This document shows positions 9,496-17,391 of a stretch of DNA of 21,923 nucleotides, in pieces. Positions within the stretch are counted from its first letter, which is position 1, and the number at the start of each line of letters is the position of its first letter. Under the pieces are notes generated by a model. That model was not told the DNA's origin and did not search any database. It worked only from the letters and a program-made list of their open reading frames with translations. The stretch lies in IMG/VR virus record IMGVR_UViG_3300031974_000532, positions 1-21,923 of that record. One strand, 5' to 3'. The position numbers and the translations under genes are program-made. The DNA is from a virus.

Positions 9496-9926
9496 TATAT
9501 TACTCTCGCATATCTCATGTAATCTTGTTCCATGTAATCATATTTTTTCATTAATCCCTCTGGTTCCATTCCTAAAAATTTTGCAAATCGATGACCATCA
9601 TCAAAGCTGTGTAATACTGCTGTTTGCAAACGATGGATGTCGTTTTTTTCTATTAAGTAGTTAGTATATTTTTTTATAGTCCTGGCAGTTTCTATTGGAT
9701 ATTTATTTATGTGATGGGAAGCTATAACCCATCCTTCATAACAACCTTGCCAATATTTTATGATACCACCGCATACAATCGGTCTGTTTTCTTTAACACC
9801 AGTGAAACAATCATCGACTTCTAAATTATCTATAAAAGATAAACTTTTTTGATTACCAATAAGCATATTGTTAATGTCTTGAAAAACAACATATCCATGT
9901 TCTTTTATAAATGGTCTAATTTCCAT
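9495..9926 (-). CDS. GNAT-fold-like structural protein, T7 gp13-like (DUF2833 type)
   Basis: 143 aa, TAATG-coupled to the upstream tail nozzle gene. The sequence has the pattern of gp13-like proteins with an acetyltransferase-like fold: IVCGGIIKYWQGCYEGWVI in the middle (about 50-68), helix IETARTIKKYTNYLIE, and a C-terminal FAKFLGMEPEGLMKKYDYME-type motif (FLGMEPEGLMKKY) ending MRYARVI. In T7, gp13 is needed for virion assembly but is not retained as a major part of it. Whether it has acetyltransferase activity is unknown. Confidence 0.75.
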   Translation of the reverse strand: MEIRPFIKEHGYVVFQDINNMLIGNQKSLSFIDNLEVDDCFTGVKENRPIVCGGIIKYWQGCYEGWVIASHHINKYPIETARTIKKYTNYLIEKNDIHRLQTAVLHSFDDGHRFAKFLGMEPEGLMKKYDYMEQDYMRYARVI

Positions 9927-12196
9927 TATCCGTCATAAGTATTGAGCTGCGGATATAAAGCAGTCACAGTTAAAGGAAGAGGTTGTGTTTGTTTTACAAA
10001 TACAAACCCATCGGTTTCATAGTCAGAGTTAAATTCAATTTGTTTATCTCCGCTAAATAAACTAACCGCTTGATCCATAGCCATAGAGGAATCTCTAAAA
10101 GGTATTATGTCTGTGTTGTCTGCTTGACTTCCTACTTCAGCTCCCACTGTTTCGAATAGCCTTATTGTTAATTCTTGTATTCTTTTTGTTTTACCTTGTG
10201 CTGATCCATCGGCACTACCACTTTCTATTCTCATTGTTTGTAGACTAGAAGTATAAGGTAATCCGACTGTTATTTTTGTAGCTGACCTATCTAATGTAAT
10301 AGATCCATTACTCACAGTTTTGTTTGCATGAGTAGCTCCGTTAGCCAGGATAGAAACTGTTTGACCTTCTAAATGATCTAGACCAGAAACAGAAGTCACT
10401 GCTGATCCAGAATATTGCAAGGCACTATCTAAGAACCAGGCATCCTCAATTACAGAAGAATAATCAAATGGTTTTAAAAATTCCACATATCTGCGTGTAG
10501 CACCATTGACTGTTCTTTTTACAATCATATACAAAGTATCTTCACCTTGTGATGCAGCAGTAGAGTTAGATATAGCAGCCACACTTTCTACGACAGCAGT
10601 ACCACTATTAAAAGCACCACCCAAAATATGTCGGTGCCAGGCAACCACTTGTTCTGATCTTTGATACGTCATAGCACAAAGAACGCCATCGGATCTTACA
10701 ACCCACACAATGCTGTCTGGTTCTTGTTGATAAGTCCATTGTGTAAATCCAGTTGCTACACCAGATCCACCTATATGTTCTGATAATATAGTTAGGTCTG
10801 GAGCTATGTATCCATCAGTGTCATAGTCATAAGTTAGTTCACGAACTTTTTTACCAGCTCGTTGTACAAATAAAATTTTATTACCAGCAATTAAAGCATC
10901 TACATCAGAGGTACCATATCCAGCTTGTCTTTTAATTTGTATATTAGTTGGTGTAATAGGCTCTGCACTGGATGATGCGGTAGCTATAAACTCACCACTA
11001 GATGTACCTAAGACTAAAGTTCTTAAACCTTTAATATATTTAATGGCATTAACCTGGTCGGAACCAATCGTAAACTTCATACCATCAGTAGCATTAGTGC
11101 CAGTAGTCATGTTTTCAAAATCACCAGATTGAGAAAAAAATATTGTTTGAGGATTAGCAGTTGTTGCTGCAAAAACTAATCGTTGTTCAAAGAAGGTGAC
11201 ACAAGAAGGATGACCAGTAGTATCTGAAAAAGCACCTAATTGAAAAGAAGCTGTAGCATCTGTATTGGCAAAAGCTGTTGTAATAGTACAAACAACTACA
11301 GTAGAGTTTGTCCTGGCTGTTATTGTAGCAACACCAGAATTAAATTTTATAGATCTACCGACATCTGTTGTAAGCCATCCCTGGTCATTGTTAATACCAG
11401 TAGTTGCAGAGGCTGTTATATTTACATTTGTGCCAGTAGAGGCAGAAGCTGGGGTGAGGGTAGTAGTAGTAGTGTTTGGATCTAAGAAAGCATCTCCGTC
11501 AAAATTTATTTCATCAAGGCTCCAGGTTGTATGACCAGTTCGTGATAACTTTGATGCTTCGTGAGAAGGATGACACAAAAACATTACATCTGCTGACTGT
11601 GCAAACTTTAAATCAAAAACTTGTGACGATGTATATGGTGTTGTAAGTTCAAAAACTCTACTGACTGTACCACCAGAAGAGTAAGCTGAAAATGCAGAAG
11701 AATTAATATTAACACCATCAACATTTTGTAATTCAAAAGTATTAGTTGTTTTGTTAGCTACTAAAAAAGTTTTACCATTAACTTGTGTCATGCCAGCAAC
11801 ACTGGAAATAACAACTGTATCTCCATTGCTGTAGCCATGACTATTAGCTGTTACAACTGCTGGATTAGCCTGGGTAATTCCAGAAATATTTTTGTTTGCT
11901 TCTAGAACTTGACCGCCATCTTTGTGAACTCTCATATATAAATTACCAAACTCTAAGACATAAGTTTGTGTTGTTGAAAATTCAAAAGGTATTAGTCTTG
12001 TAGCATTAGCAGAAGTTTTAACTTCACTAATAAACTGTGTACCAGGTCTACGAGTAGCACCACCATGAGGATGTACAATCATATTCTCTAAAGTTTTACA
12101 ACCTTGGTAATATTTTGTTAAATCTGTTCTGCCATCTAATCTTGGTGAAAGTTCACCACCAGTAAAATTAGAAAAAGCAAATGTTGATCTTGGCAT
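9926..12196 (-). CDS. Tail tubular protein B (gp12-like tail nozzle)
   Basis: 756 aa. The N-terminal motif FSNFTGGELSPRLDGRTDL, followed by NMIVHPHGGATRRPGTQF, is diagnostic of podovirus tail nozzle proteins. Residues about 103-178 hold an inserted domain (ITQANPAVVTANSHGYSNGD ... TTNTFELQNVDG) resembling the E1_FCCH-type domain found in many phage tail proteins. A second Thr/Ser-rich beta domain lies at about 245-320. The C-terminal half (SGEFIATAS, YQRSEQVVAWHRH, MRIESGS) is typical of the nozzle beta-propeller. It is TAATG-coupled on both sides: to the 43-aa gene upstream and to the gp13-like gene downstream. Role: end of the DNA channel and fibre attachment. Confidence 0.9.
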   Translation of the reverse strand: MPRSTFAFSNFTGGELSPRLDGRTDLTKYYQGCKTLENMIVHPHGGATRRPGTQFISEVKTSANATRLIPFEFSTTQTYVLEFGNLYMRVHKDGGQVLEANKNISGITQANPAVVTANSHGYSNGDTVVISSVAGMTQVNGKTFLVANKTTNTFELQNVDGVNINSSAFSAYSSGGTVSRVFELTTPYTSSQVFDLKFAQSADVMFLCHPSHEASKLSRTGHTTWSLDEINFDGDAFLDPNTTTTTLTPASASTGTNVNITASATTGINNDQGWLTTDVGRSIKFNSGVATITARTNSTVVVCTITTAFANTDATASFQLGAFSDTTGHPSCVTFFEQRLVFAATTANPQTIFFSQSGDFENMTTGTNATDGMKFTIGSDQVNAIKYIKGLRTLVLGTSSGEFIATASSSAEPITPTNIQIKRQAGYGTSDVDALIAGNKILFVQRAGKKVRELTYDYDTDGYIAPDLTILSEHIGGSGVATGFTQWTYQQEPDSIVWVVRSDGVLCAMTYQRSEQVVAWHRHILGGAFNSGTAVVESVAAISNSTAASQGEDTLYMIVKRTVNGATRRYVEFLKPFDYSSVIEDAWFLDSALQYSGSAVTSVSGLDHLEGQTVSILANGATHANKTVSNGSITLDRSATKITVGLPYTSSLQTMRIESGSADGSAQGKTKRIQELTIRLFETVGAEVGSQADNTDIIPFRDSSMAMDQAVSLFSGDKQIEFNSDYETDGFVFVKQTQPLPLTVTALYPQLNTYDG

Positions 12197-12327
12197 TAAA
12201 CTACCTTTTTATTGATTTTCTTTTTTTTATTTCTTAATTTTGCAAAATCAACTTTTTCCATTTTATTAGGATCACCGCCTAGTTTTGCAATTTTTTTTTG
12301 TTTAGATGTAAGAATAGTATTACCCAT
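12196..12327 (-). CDS. 43-aa Lys-rich protein between the two tail tube genes
   Basis: A 43-codon frame, MGNTILTSKQKKIAKLGG...DFAKLRNKKKKINKKVV. Its ATG overlaps the stop of tail tube A (TAATG at 12325-12329), and its own TAA overlaps the ATG of tail nozzle B (TAATG at 12194-12198). It fills the gap between the two genes exactly, which is strong evidence that it is translated. About 14 of 43 residues are Lys or Arg, mostly C-terminal. It could bind DNA or an acidic tail or capsid surface; I do not recognise the family. It is too short for many gene finders. Confidence 0.75.
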   Translation of the reverse strand: MGNTILTSKQKKIAKLGGDPNKMEKVDFAKLRNKKKKINKKVV

Positions 12328-12905
12328 TATAACCTCGCATTTATAAAGTCACCAGCTTGCAATCTATTATCATCATCTGCTGAACCTTCTGTAGCATCAG
12401 CAAACCTTGCTTCTTTTAATTTAGCATCATAAAGACTAAACATTCGATCCATTAAAGTAGAGGATTGGGTGATGGGATAACAAAGTTCTGCCGCTAGCCT
12501 GGCACTTATTGTTTCTATTAGTAGTGTGTCGTATTTTGTTGTGTCAGTAATCTTTGCAACATATTGAATTTTTATAGTTGCTTGATTAGTTAATAAATTT
12601 CTTCCTTCTATTCTGTAAGTTTCTTCTCCAGATAAATTAGAATTTTCAGTTTTTAAAACTCTTAAACAATCCGCTGGTAATGTGTACTGATAGCTCCATT
12701 CAAAATTAGGGGTTTCAGTATTAGCTGCTAAATCAATTCTTTTAATTAAACAGTTCCAGGGATGTGAACGAAAGATGGCATCCCTTACTGGTTCATATCT
12801 TTGATTGCATAAGCGACCATTCTTTGAGTTTTCAGTAAGGGAGATAATCGTAGCTCCGCCTAACATATTTAAAGCTGAATTACATATATCTACTGTAGAT
12901 GCCAT
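12327..12905 (-). CDS. Tail tubular protein A (gp11-like adaptor)
   Basis: 192 aa. The opening MASTVDICNSALNMLGGATI, then LCNQRYEPVRDAIFRSHPWN, with later LPADCLRVLK and IETISARLAAELCYPIT, is the standard pattern of podovirus gp11-like head-tail adaptors (T7 gp11 is 196 aa). It forms the ring beneath the portal to which the nozzle binds. A clear ribosome site (AAGGAGAAGAG) precedes the ATG. The stop overlaps the start of the 43-aa gene. Confidence 0.9.
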   Translation of the reverse strand: MASTVDICNSALNMLGGATIISLTENSKNGRLCNQRYEPVRDAIFRSHPWNCLIKRIDLAANTETPNFEWSYQYTLPADCLRVLKTENSNLSGEETYRIEGRNLLTNQATIKIQYVAKITDTTKYDTLLIETISARLAAELCYPITQSSTLMDRMFSLYDAKLKEARFADATEGSADDDNRLQAGDFINARL

Positions 12906-12917
12906 CTCTTCTCCTTT

Positions 12918-13367
12918 TTATTCTACGCTATAGACAACGATACATTTGATGGTGCCAGAAATTGTAGCACCGCCAGTTGTAATCACTACGTCTGTGACAG
13001 CAGTTGTTCTATGACCTACACCAGTCATGGTTGCAATGGCTGCACCAGTTGATGAGCCACCTAACATTGACTGAGTTTGACCAGCAACATTCCAAGTGCC
13101 AGTGGCTGCAATGAATAAATCATCATCTGCCGCTGTTCCAACTTTAAGTGTTGAAGATCCACCCAATGCATCACATTTAAGAATTAAATCGTGAATTGTT
13201 GCATTAGTAGGTATTCTTGCGATTGATATATCTGAACCAGATGCAAGTGAGGATGCTTCGTAAGTACCATGAAATACTCTAAGCTTTCCTCCAGCGAGTT
13301 CGCTGTCTACTTTAACAGTAGGAGTTGCGTCTAGATTAGTTAGTTCTGTTCCTTTTACACTAGCCAT
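12918..13367 (-). CDS. Putative capsid decoration / head protein
   Basis: 149 aa, rich in Gly, Ala, Thr and Val with a beta-strand character: SDISIARIPTNATIHDLILK, LKVGTAADDDLFIAATGTWN, ATISGTIKCIVVYSVE. Phages of this gene order commonly carry a protein of this size and composition between capsid and tail tube A. It is often annotated as head or decoration protein. There is no N-terminal signal or coiled coil. It lies 9 nt after the capsid gene stop and has the good ribosome site AGGAG. The role is inferred from position and composition only. Confidence 0.65.
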   Translation of the reverse strand: MASVKGTELTNLDATPTVKVDSELAGGKLRVFHGTYEASSLASGSDISIARIPTNATIHDLILKCDALGGSSTLKVGTAADDDLFIAATGTWNVAGQTQSMLGGSSTGAAIATMTGVGHRTTAVTDVVITTGGATISGTIKCIVVYSVE

Positions 13368-13376
13368 TTTTTACTC

Positions 13377-14249
13377 CTATTCATCACAAGCTATTTCGAC
13401 AACTTTTACTTCTTCCATACGCACAGCTCCGATGCTCATGCAATAGTAAACCTGTGTACTATAACTTTTGTCAGCTCTTTCAGAAATCTTTGCTTGAACG
13501 TCTTTACCGATTGCAAGTTTAATTGCATCTTCTGTAAAAGCATAACAAAGTCTGTCGTCTGTATTAGTAGCGTCTAAAGACAATCTGTTAGACATAATGA
13601 ACTCAAATCCTAGGAAAGAATTAACTTGTCCTTGTGCTAAAGCCTTAACAGTGTTGAAGTCAGATGACTTTACTTCTGTTGTGTTTAACAAGTCTGAAAT
13701 TTGAGTTGGTGAGCAAACCACATATCTCTTTAAAGATGGGTCAACATCTGCTAAGTCCATTAGTTTTTTTGCTTCTAATAGTTTTGCAACTGTCATTCCA
13801 TCTGATTGAGATGAACTAAATGGTTTTTGTGAGGAAGGAAGAGCTGTAGATGTTGCTCCACTTACTCCAGTGCTTGCTACTCCGCCTAAAGCTGCAATGA
13901 TAACATCATCCATAGATCTACCCATAGCAGCAGCCGCAGCTCTTGCATAAGTTGATGTAGGATCAATTAACATTCTTACTTTGTCGGATTCATCGACTAA
14001 GTCCGCCCATTCGTAATCTTCGAGGCTGACTCTTCTTCTTGCGTGTGGTACATCGATTTGGGGAGTGTCACCATGTCTTGATGTTCTTTTGATAGCAGCG
14101 GTAGAACCGATTTGTTCAAAAAAAGCATTGTTAGCTTGTACACTCTCAATATCAACAGCACCCCTGAGTTTACTTCCCATCGATTGTGACAGTAATTGAA
14201 CATTGTTCTTATACTGTTCAACGAAAGAAGTTGTAATTTGACTTGACAT
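13377..14249 (-). CDS. Major capsid protein
   Basis: 290 aa. MSSQITTSFVEQYKNNVQLL, RRRVSLEDYEWADLVDESDK and ARAAAAAMGRSMDDVIIAALGG form the N-terminal pattern of a known family of phage capsid proteins with the HK97 fold. FIMSNRL and CYAFTEDAIKLAIG follow. It starts with the strongest ribosome site in the window (AAGGAGAAAG, 8 nt from the ATG by its AAGGAG core) and lies after a 162-nt structured leader, as expected for the most abundant virion protein. It follows scaffold, as usual. The family is a little shorter than T7 gp10A (345 aa). Confidence 0.9.
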   Translation of the reverse strand: MSSQITTSFVEQYKNNVQLLSQSMGSKLRGAVDIESVQANNAFFEQIGSTAAIKRTSRHGDTPQIDVPHARRRVSLEDYEWADLVDESDKVRMLIDPTSTYARAAAAAMGRSMDDVIIAALGGVASTGVSGATSTALPSSQKPFSSSQSDGMTVAKLLEAKKLMDLADVDPSLKRYVVCSPTQISDLLNTTEVKSSDFNTVKALAQGQVNSFLGFEFIMSNRLSLDATNTDDRLCYAFTEDAIKLAIGKDVQAKISERADKSYSTQVYYCMSIGAVRMEEVKVVEIACDE

Positions 14250-14411
14250 AAGTCTTTCTCCTTTTTGTGTTGTTATTATAAATGTTCAGACTAGCTACCG
14301 ATAAAATCGACTTGTCTTGGATTTTAAAACTTTTGGTTTGCTTTCTTTCAAGCTGTCTTTAAAGACCACTATGTGGCTACCTTTATAATCCAGGCATTAC
14401 TGCCTAGGAAT
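14250..14411 (-). promoter_or_regulatory. Leader of the capsid gene: candidate promoter and hairpins
   Basis: This 162-nt gap lies between scaffold and capsid genes. On the transcript strand it carries, in order: a hairpin AGGCA-GTAA-TGCCT (14392-14405); the palindrome GTCTTTAAAGAC (14355-14366); a small hairpin CGAT-AAA-ATCG (14299-14309, as read on the plus strand); a perfect TATAAT at 14275-14280, 25 nt before the ATG; and the AAGGAGAAAG ribosome site at 14254-14263. The -35 region opposite TATAAT is poor. No T-run follows any hairpin, so an intrinsic terminator is unlikely. A dedicated capsid promoter or mRNA-stabilising leader fits best. Confidence 0.5.
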
Positions 14412-15224
14412 TTATTCTTCGTCTGGATACATCATTTGTCTTAATTCAAAGACATCTTGCACAGCTCTGTCATGGTTTGGATGGTTCTTATCCCAGTAGG
14501 GGGAACCAGGCACCATGTGCTGGTCAATCTTTCTTTGTGCTTCGTCTGGCGTAAAGACATTTTCTTGTGGTGCATTGATAGGTTGATCTTCACCTATCAT
14601 AGACGCTAATTTTACAAAACCTTTAATGAGATCTGGATTGTTTCCTAGAGATGAACCATCTGCCAGGGTAATTCCATCTAACTGTTCTTGTGTAAAAACA
14701 TTCTGTGCTAATCGCATAGCAGAATTTAATTTACTGTCATAGGCTTTGCCATATTCTTTTCTTAATAAAGCTTCTGTTTCAGCTCGTTGTGTTTCTACAT
14801 CAACACTAGCATTTGTTTGTGCTTGTTCTTGTGCCTCATTATAAAAACCTACTAGAGCAGATACTTGTTCATTATTAAGACCTAGCTCATAAGCTAATGG
14901 TTTAAAACTTGTTATCATATCTGACGCTTCACCTTCGATGACATATTCATCAGCTGACGCTGGTCTACCCATTTTAGAATAAACTTGTTCTGCAAATTGT
15001 TTGATATCTTCTGGTGTGGCGTGTTCAGTGGGTACTGCAATTTTGTCTGCTCCAATAAATTTTTGAGCATTAACATAAGATTTTGCTAGACCTGGAATAT
15101 CTACGATGGTTTTCATCGAAGGATCATTTTTTAAATCGTCTGGAAGTTGATCTCTCCAGTTTATTTCAGTAGGCTCAGACACTGGAACTGGTTGTTCTTG
15201 TGCTACCTGGTTTTCTTCTACCAT
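14412..15224 (-). CDS. Capsid assembly scaffolding protein
   Basis: 270 aa, acidic and helical. INWRDQLPDDLKNDPSMKTIVD, marked here by WRDQLPDDLKNDPS, then LAKSYVNAQKFIGADKIAVP and MGRPASADEYVI, is the common opening of podovirus scaffold proteins. The C-terminal part (NVFTPDEAQRKIDQHM ... SPYWDKNHPNHDRAVQDVF) is also typical. It acts inside the procapsid and leaves before packaging. The ATG lies 50 nt inside the Bbp19-like gene and has the ribosome site GGAGAAAAG, so it is read by internal re-initiation. Directly upstream of the capsid gene, as expected. Confidence 0.88.
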   Translation of the reverse strand: MVEENQVAQEQPVPVSEPTEINWRDQLPDDLKNDPSMKTIVDIPGLAKSYVNAQKFIGADKIAVPTEHATPEDIKQFAEQVYSKMGRPASADEYVIEGEASDMITSFKPLAYELGLNNEQVSALVGFYNEAQEQAQTNASVDVETQRAETEALLRKEYGKAYDSKLNSAMRLAQNVFTQEQLDGITLADGSSLGNNPDLIKGFVKLASMIGEDQPINAPQENVFTPDEAQRKIDQHMVPGSPYWDKNHPNHDRAVQDVFELRQMMYPDEE

Positions 15225-15423
15225 TCTTTTCTCCTTTAATCATATTTTTGAGAAATAGGATAACTGTTCTTTGACCTTCTAAGTAAGCAAGGTTGTTAGT
15301 GTTATTATCCATTGTTGTATTATGGATATGAAATCTAAGTTCTAAATCCTCTAATACTTCTGCACCATCTCCCTGTGCAAAAACTTTTTGATATTTTTCT
15401 CGTAGCTTTTTAATTTCTTCCAT
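15175..15423 (-). CDS. Bbp19-like small phage protein
   Basis: 82 aa from the ATG at 15423, which has an AAGGAG ribosome site 4 nt away. A longer reading from 15537 would run for 114 nt inside the upstream gene and has no such site. The core, YQKVFAQGDGAEVLEDLELR, followed by LAYLEGQRTVILFLKNMI, matches the Bbp19-type domain (F..G..VL.dL....H......EG.R). That domain is common next to portal and scaffold genes in tailed phages; its function is unknown. The last 16 codons overlap the scaffold gene in another frame. Confidence 0.72.
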   Translation of the reverse strand: MEEIKKLREKYQKVFAQGDGAEVLEDLELRFHIHNTTMDNNTNNLAYLEGQRTVILFLKNMIKGEKNGRRKPGSTRTTSSSV

Positions 15424-15688
15424 CGTACTCCTTTTGTAATTTAGCAGCACATTCATCGGTACGCCAAGTAGCATCCATTCCAGCGTAAATAGCATCATTT
15501 CTTCCAACAAATTCATCTTTTTTGTTGAAGTATCCAACCATAAACATGTATGGATACACTAGTCCAGGCATACGCTTTGACCTTAATACAATATTTGGAA
15601 AATTTTTATTTACATACCATGTTCCAAATTGATTTTTAAACCAAATATCCCAATCAGTTGATATTTTACTTTTTTTTGTTTTTATCAT
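15410..15688 (-). CDS. Hypothetical protein, 92 aa
   Basis: MIKTKKSKISTDWDIWFKNQ opens a basic, aromatic-rich small protein (several Trp, Tyr and Phe, e.g. NQFGTWYVNKNFPNIVL and GLVYPYMFMVGYF). I do not recognise it. The stop overlaps the start of the Bbp19-like gene by 14 nt, which supports translation. It is the first gene after the 122-nt gap downstream of the portal and may be transcribed from signals there. Confidence 0.6.
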   Translation of the reverse strand: MIKTKKSKISTDWDIWFKNQFGTWYVNKNFPNIVLRSKRMPGLVYPYMFMVGYFNKKDEFVGRNDAIYAGMDATWRTDECAAKLQKEYDGRN

Positions 15689-15810
15689 TTTTATTTCCTT
15701 CCATAGTACTGTGTATGTTTTGGAAGAAATTTTCCAAACCTTCTATAGTCTATGTGTATAAACTATGTGAATTTTGGAAATGATTTTGCAAAAAAAATGG
15801 TAATTAATTA
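15689..15810 (-). promoter_or_regulatory. 122-nt gap after portal: inverted repeat and 13-bp tandem repeat
   Basis: This is an A+T-rich gap containing the inverted repeat TTTGGAA-GAAATT-TTCCAAA (15719-15738) and a tandem repeat of 13 bp, TATAGTCTATGTG / TATAAACTATGTG (15744-15769), with two mismatches. On the transcript strand TTCACA is followed after 18 nt by TATAGA, a weak -35/-10 pair. It looks like a promoter or operator region for the head genes rather than a terminator, since no T-run follows the stem. Confidence 0.45.
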
Positions 15811-17391
15811 TTATTTTAAGGCTTCCACCATAGGTGCTGCTTGACCAGCTGCTTTAGCTTGATCTAGTTCTGCTTGTTGCTCCATCATAGCCTGTTGTTG
15901 TGCAGCTCTTTCTTCTCTTAGCTCTGCAACTTCTGCTTCTGATTTCATAATCTTAGCTGGAACACCTAATACTTCTTGTGTGTGCTTTACAAACTTATCG
16001 ACATCTAAATAATCAAACACTGGTGCCATTTGTGATAGTGGAGCTAGCATCTCTAACATTCTAGAAGCTGCTGTTATATCACCAGTTCTTTGTGACCTGG
16101 CTAATGGTGAAGTGTATTCGATATCAATGGTTTGACCTTGTAAACTTTCTGGGGGTACTGGGAACATATTCATCTTTAACATAATATTAAAACAACGAGT
16201 GATAAGAGGCTGTAGCATTTCTCCTTGTAGTCTACCTAATACTGGAGCTAACATTCTCATCTTCTCTTCGTTTCTTTGTAAAACTTCTGTAGCTGTCATG
16301 TTTACTCTTTGAGCTAACAATAATTGATCTACATAAAATGCTTTTCTAATAGCATCTCTTCTTTGTTCTTCGTACTCAACACCGATACCAATGTTGGCAT
16401 TTGTGTTTAAAGGTTCAATTCGATCTCTTGAACCAGAACGATAAAAATTTAATCCGCCAGGCACAGTTCTAATAGGCAACATAAAACCATCGTCTGGAAC
16501 GAGAAGAGGGGGGTCGATAACTTTTTGTGCAGCCTTAATTAAAGTTTCTGACATTTTGTTTATCATCTTAATGTCTGGTAGTGCTGTCATGGCTGGTGAA
16601 CGACCATAAGTTTCGATAGATGACTTTACAAATCTAGGCACTACATAAGGGAACTCATCATAGCCACCTTCACCTAATAGAGTGTTATCTTCTGGATCAC
16701 AATAAATAGAAGCGAAGGCTTTATTCTTAGCATCTATCTTATTAGGATTCCTATCTTCTCTGGGATAAACAACATGAAGTAAATCTATTTCTTCGTAAGG
16801 TTCTGCTTCACTTAGTTTTGTAATCTTTTTAGACACATCACCAAACAAAGACACAGCACCTTTAGCTGACATTTTAAATTTTCTATAAACTGTATCAACA
16901 CGACCAAACTCATTTTCTTGAATATAGATTTCAGAAATATGCCTGGTTGAAAATCTTAGAACTTTATCTTCATCTTGTTCAATCATCATACCAGCAGTAC
17001 CGAATGTTATAAGATCTTGATAGAGTTCGTGTATTTCTTGTTGAAAGTTAGAACGATTAAGAACTATATACATTTGTTTTGTACATTCTTCTAACCATTC
17101 CATTGCCTTATCATCAGCATTTAAACCTGGTTCTTTATAATTCATCATAAACCAAGGTGAAGCTGCATTAGTTAGCATTCCATGTAAGGATGAAGCTAAC
17201 AGTTCAGCAGCATTAATTGCAGAACTATCAAATACTCTTTCAGTTCTTTTCTCACCTTTACTAAATTTAGTAACGATATCCGCTCTTCTAGGTAGCACAT
17301 AATCAGCAATTTCTTGCCAGTGTGTTTCCCAAGTTCCTCTAGCTGATTTTAATTTAGAAAATCTTCTTACTAATTCTTGTGTATTAATCAT
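15811..17391 (-). CDS. Portal protein (head-to-tail connector)
   Basis: 526 aa. ARGTWETHWQEIADYVLPRR (18-37), VFDSSAINAAELLASSLHGM and LTNAASPWFMM (54-84), then FGTAGMMIEQDE, and late YVDQLLLAQRVNMTATEVLQR followed by LAPVLGRLQGEMLQPLITRC (each marks its region) identify the T7-type head-to-tail connecting family (T7 gp8 is 536 aa). The C-terminus is a Gln/Ala/Glu coiled segment (ELREERAAQQQAMMEQQAEL). A dodecameric ring at the capsid vertex, it binds TerL during packaging and tail tube A afterwards. The start is TAATG-coupled to the 204-aa gene. Confidence 0.93.
   Translation of the reverse strand: MINTQELVRRFSKLKSARGTWETHWQEIADYVLPRRADIVTKFSKGEKRTERVFDSSAINAAELLASSLHGMLTNAASPWFMMNYKEPGLNADDKAMEWLEECTKQMYIVLNRSNFQQEIHELYQDLITFGTAGMMIEQDEDKVLRFSTRHISEIYIQENEFGRVDTVYRKFKMSAKGAVSLFGDVSKKITKLSEAEPYEEIDLLHVVYPREDRNPNKIDAKNKAFASIYCDPEDNTLLGEGGYDEFPYVVPRFVKSSIETYGRSPAMTALPDIKMINKMSETLIKAAQKVIDPPLLVPDDGFMLPIRTVPGGLNFYRSGSRDRIEPLNTNANIGIGVEYEEQRRDAIRKAFYVDQLLLAQRVNMTATEVLQRNEEKMRMLAPVLGRLQGEMLQPLITRCFNIMLKMNMFPVPPESLQGQTIDIEYTSPLARSQRTGDITAASRMLEMLAPLSQMAPVFDYLDVDKFVKHTQEVLGVPAKIMKSEAEVAELREERAAQQQAMMEQQAELDQAKAAGQAAPMVEALK

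Noticed and set aside
14392-14405. Terminator after the scaffold gene
   Set aside because: The 5-7-bp hairpin is followed by ATTATAAAGG rather than a T-tract, and the capsid gene must still be transcribed downstream.
15424-15537. Longer start of the Bbp19-like gene
   Set aside because: The extra 38 codons overlap the 92-aa gene entirely, while the ATG at 15423 has an AAGGAG ribosome site and begins just before the family core.
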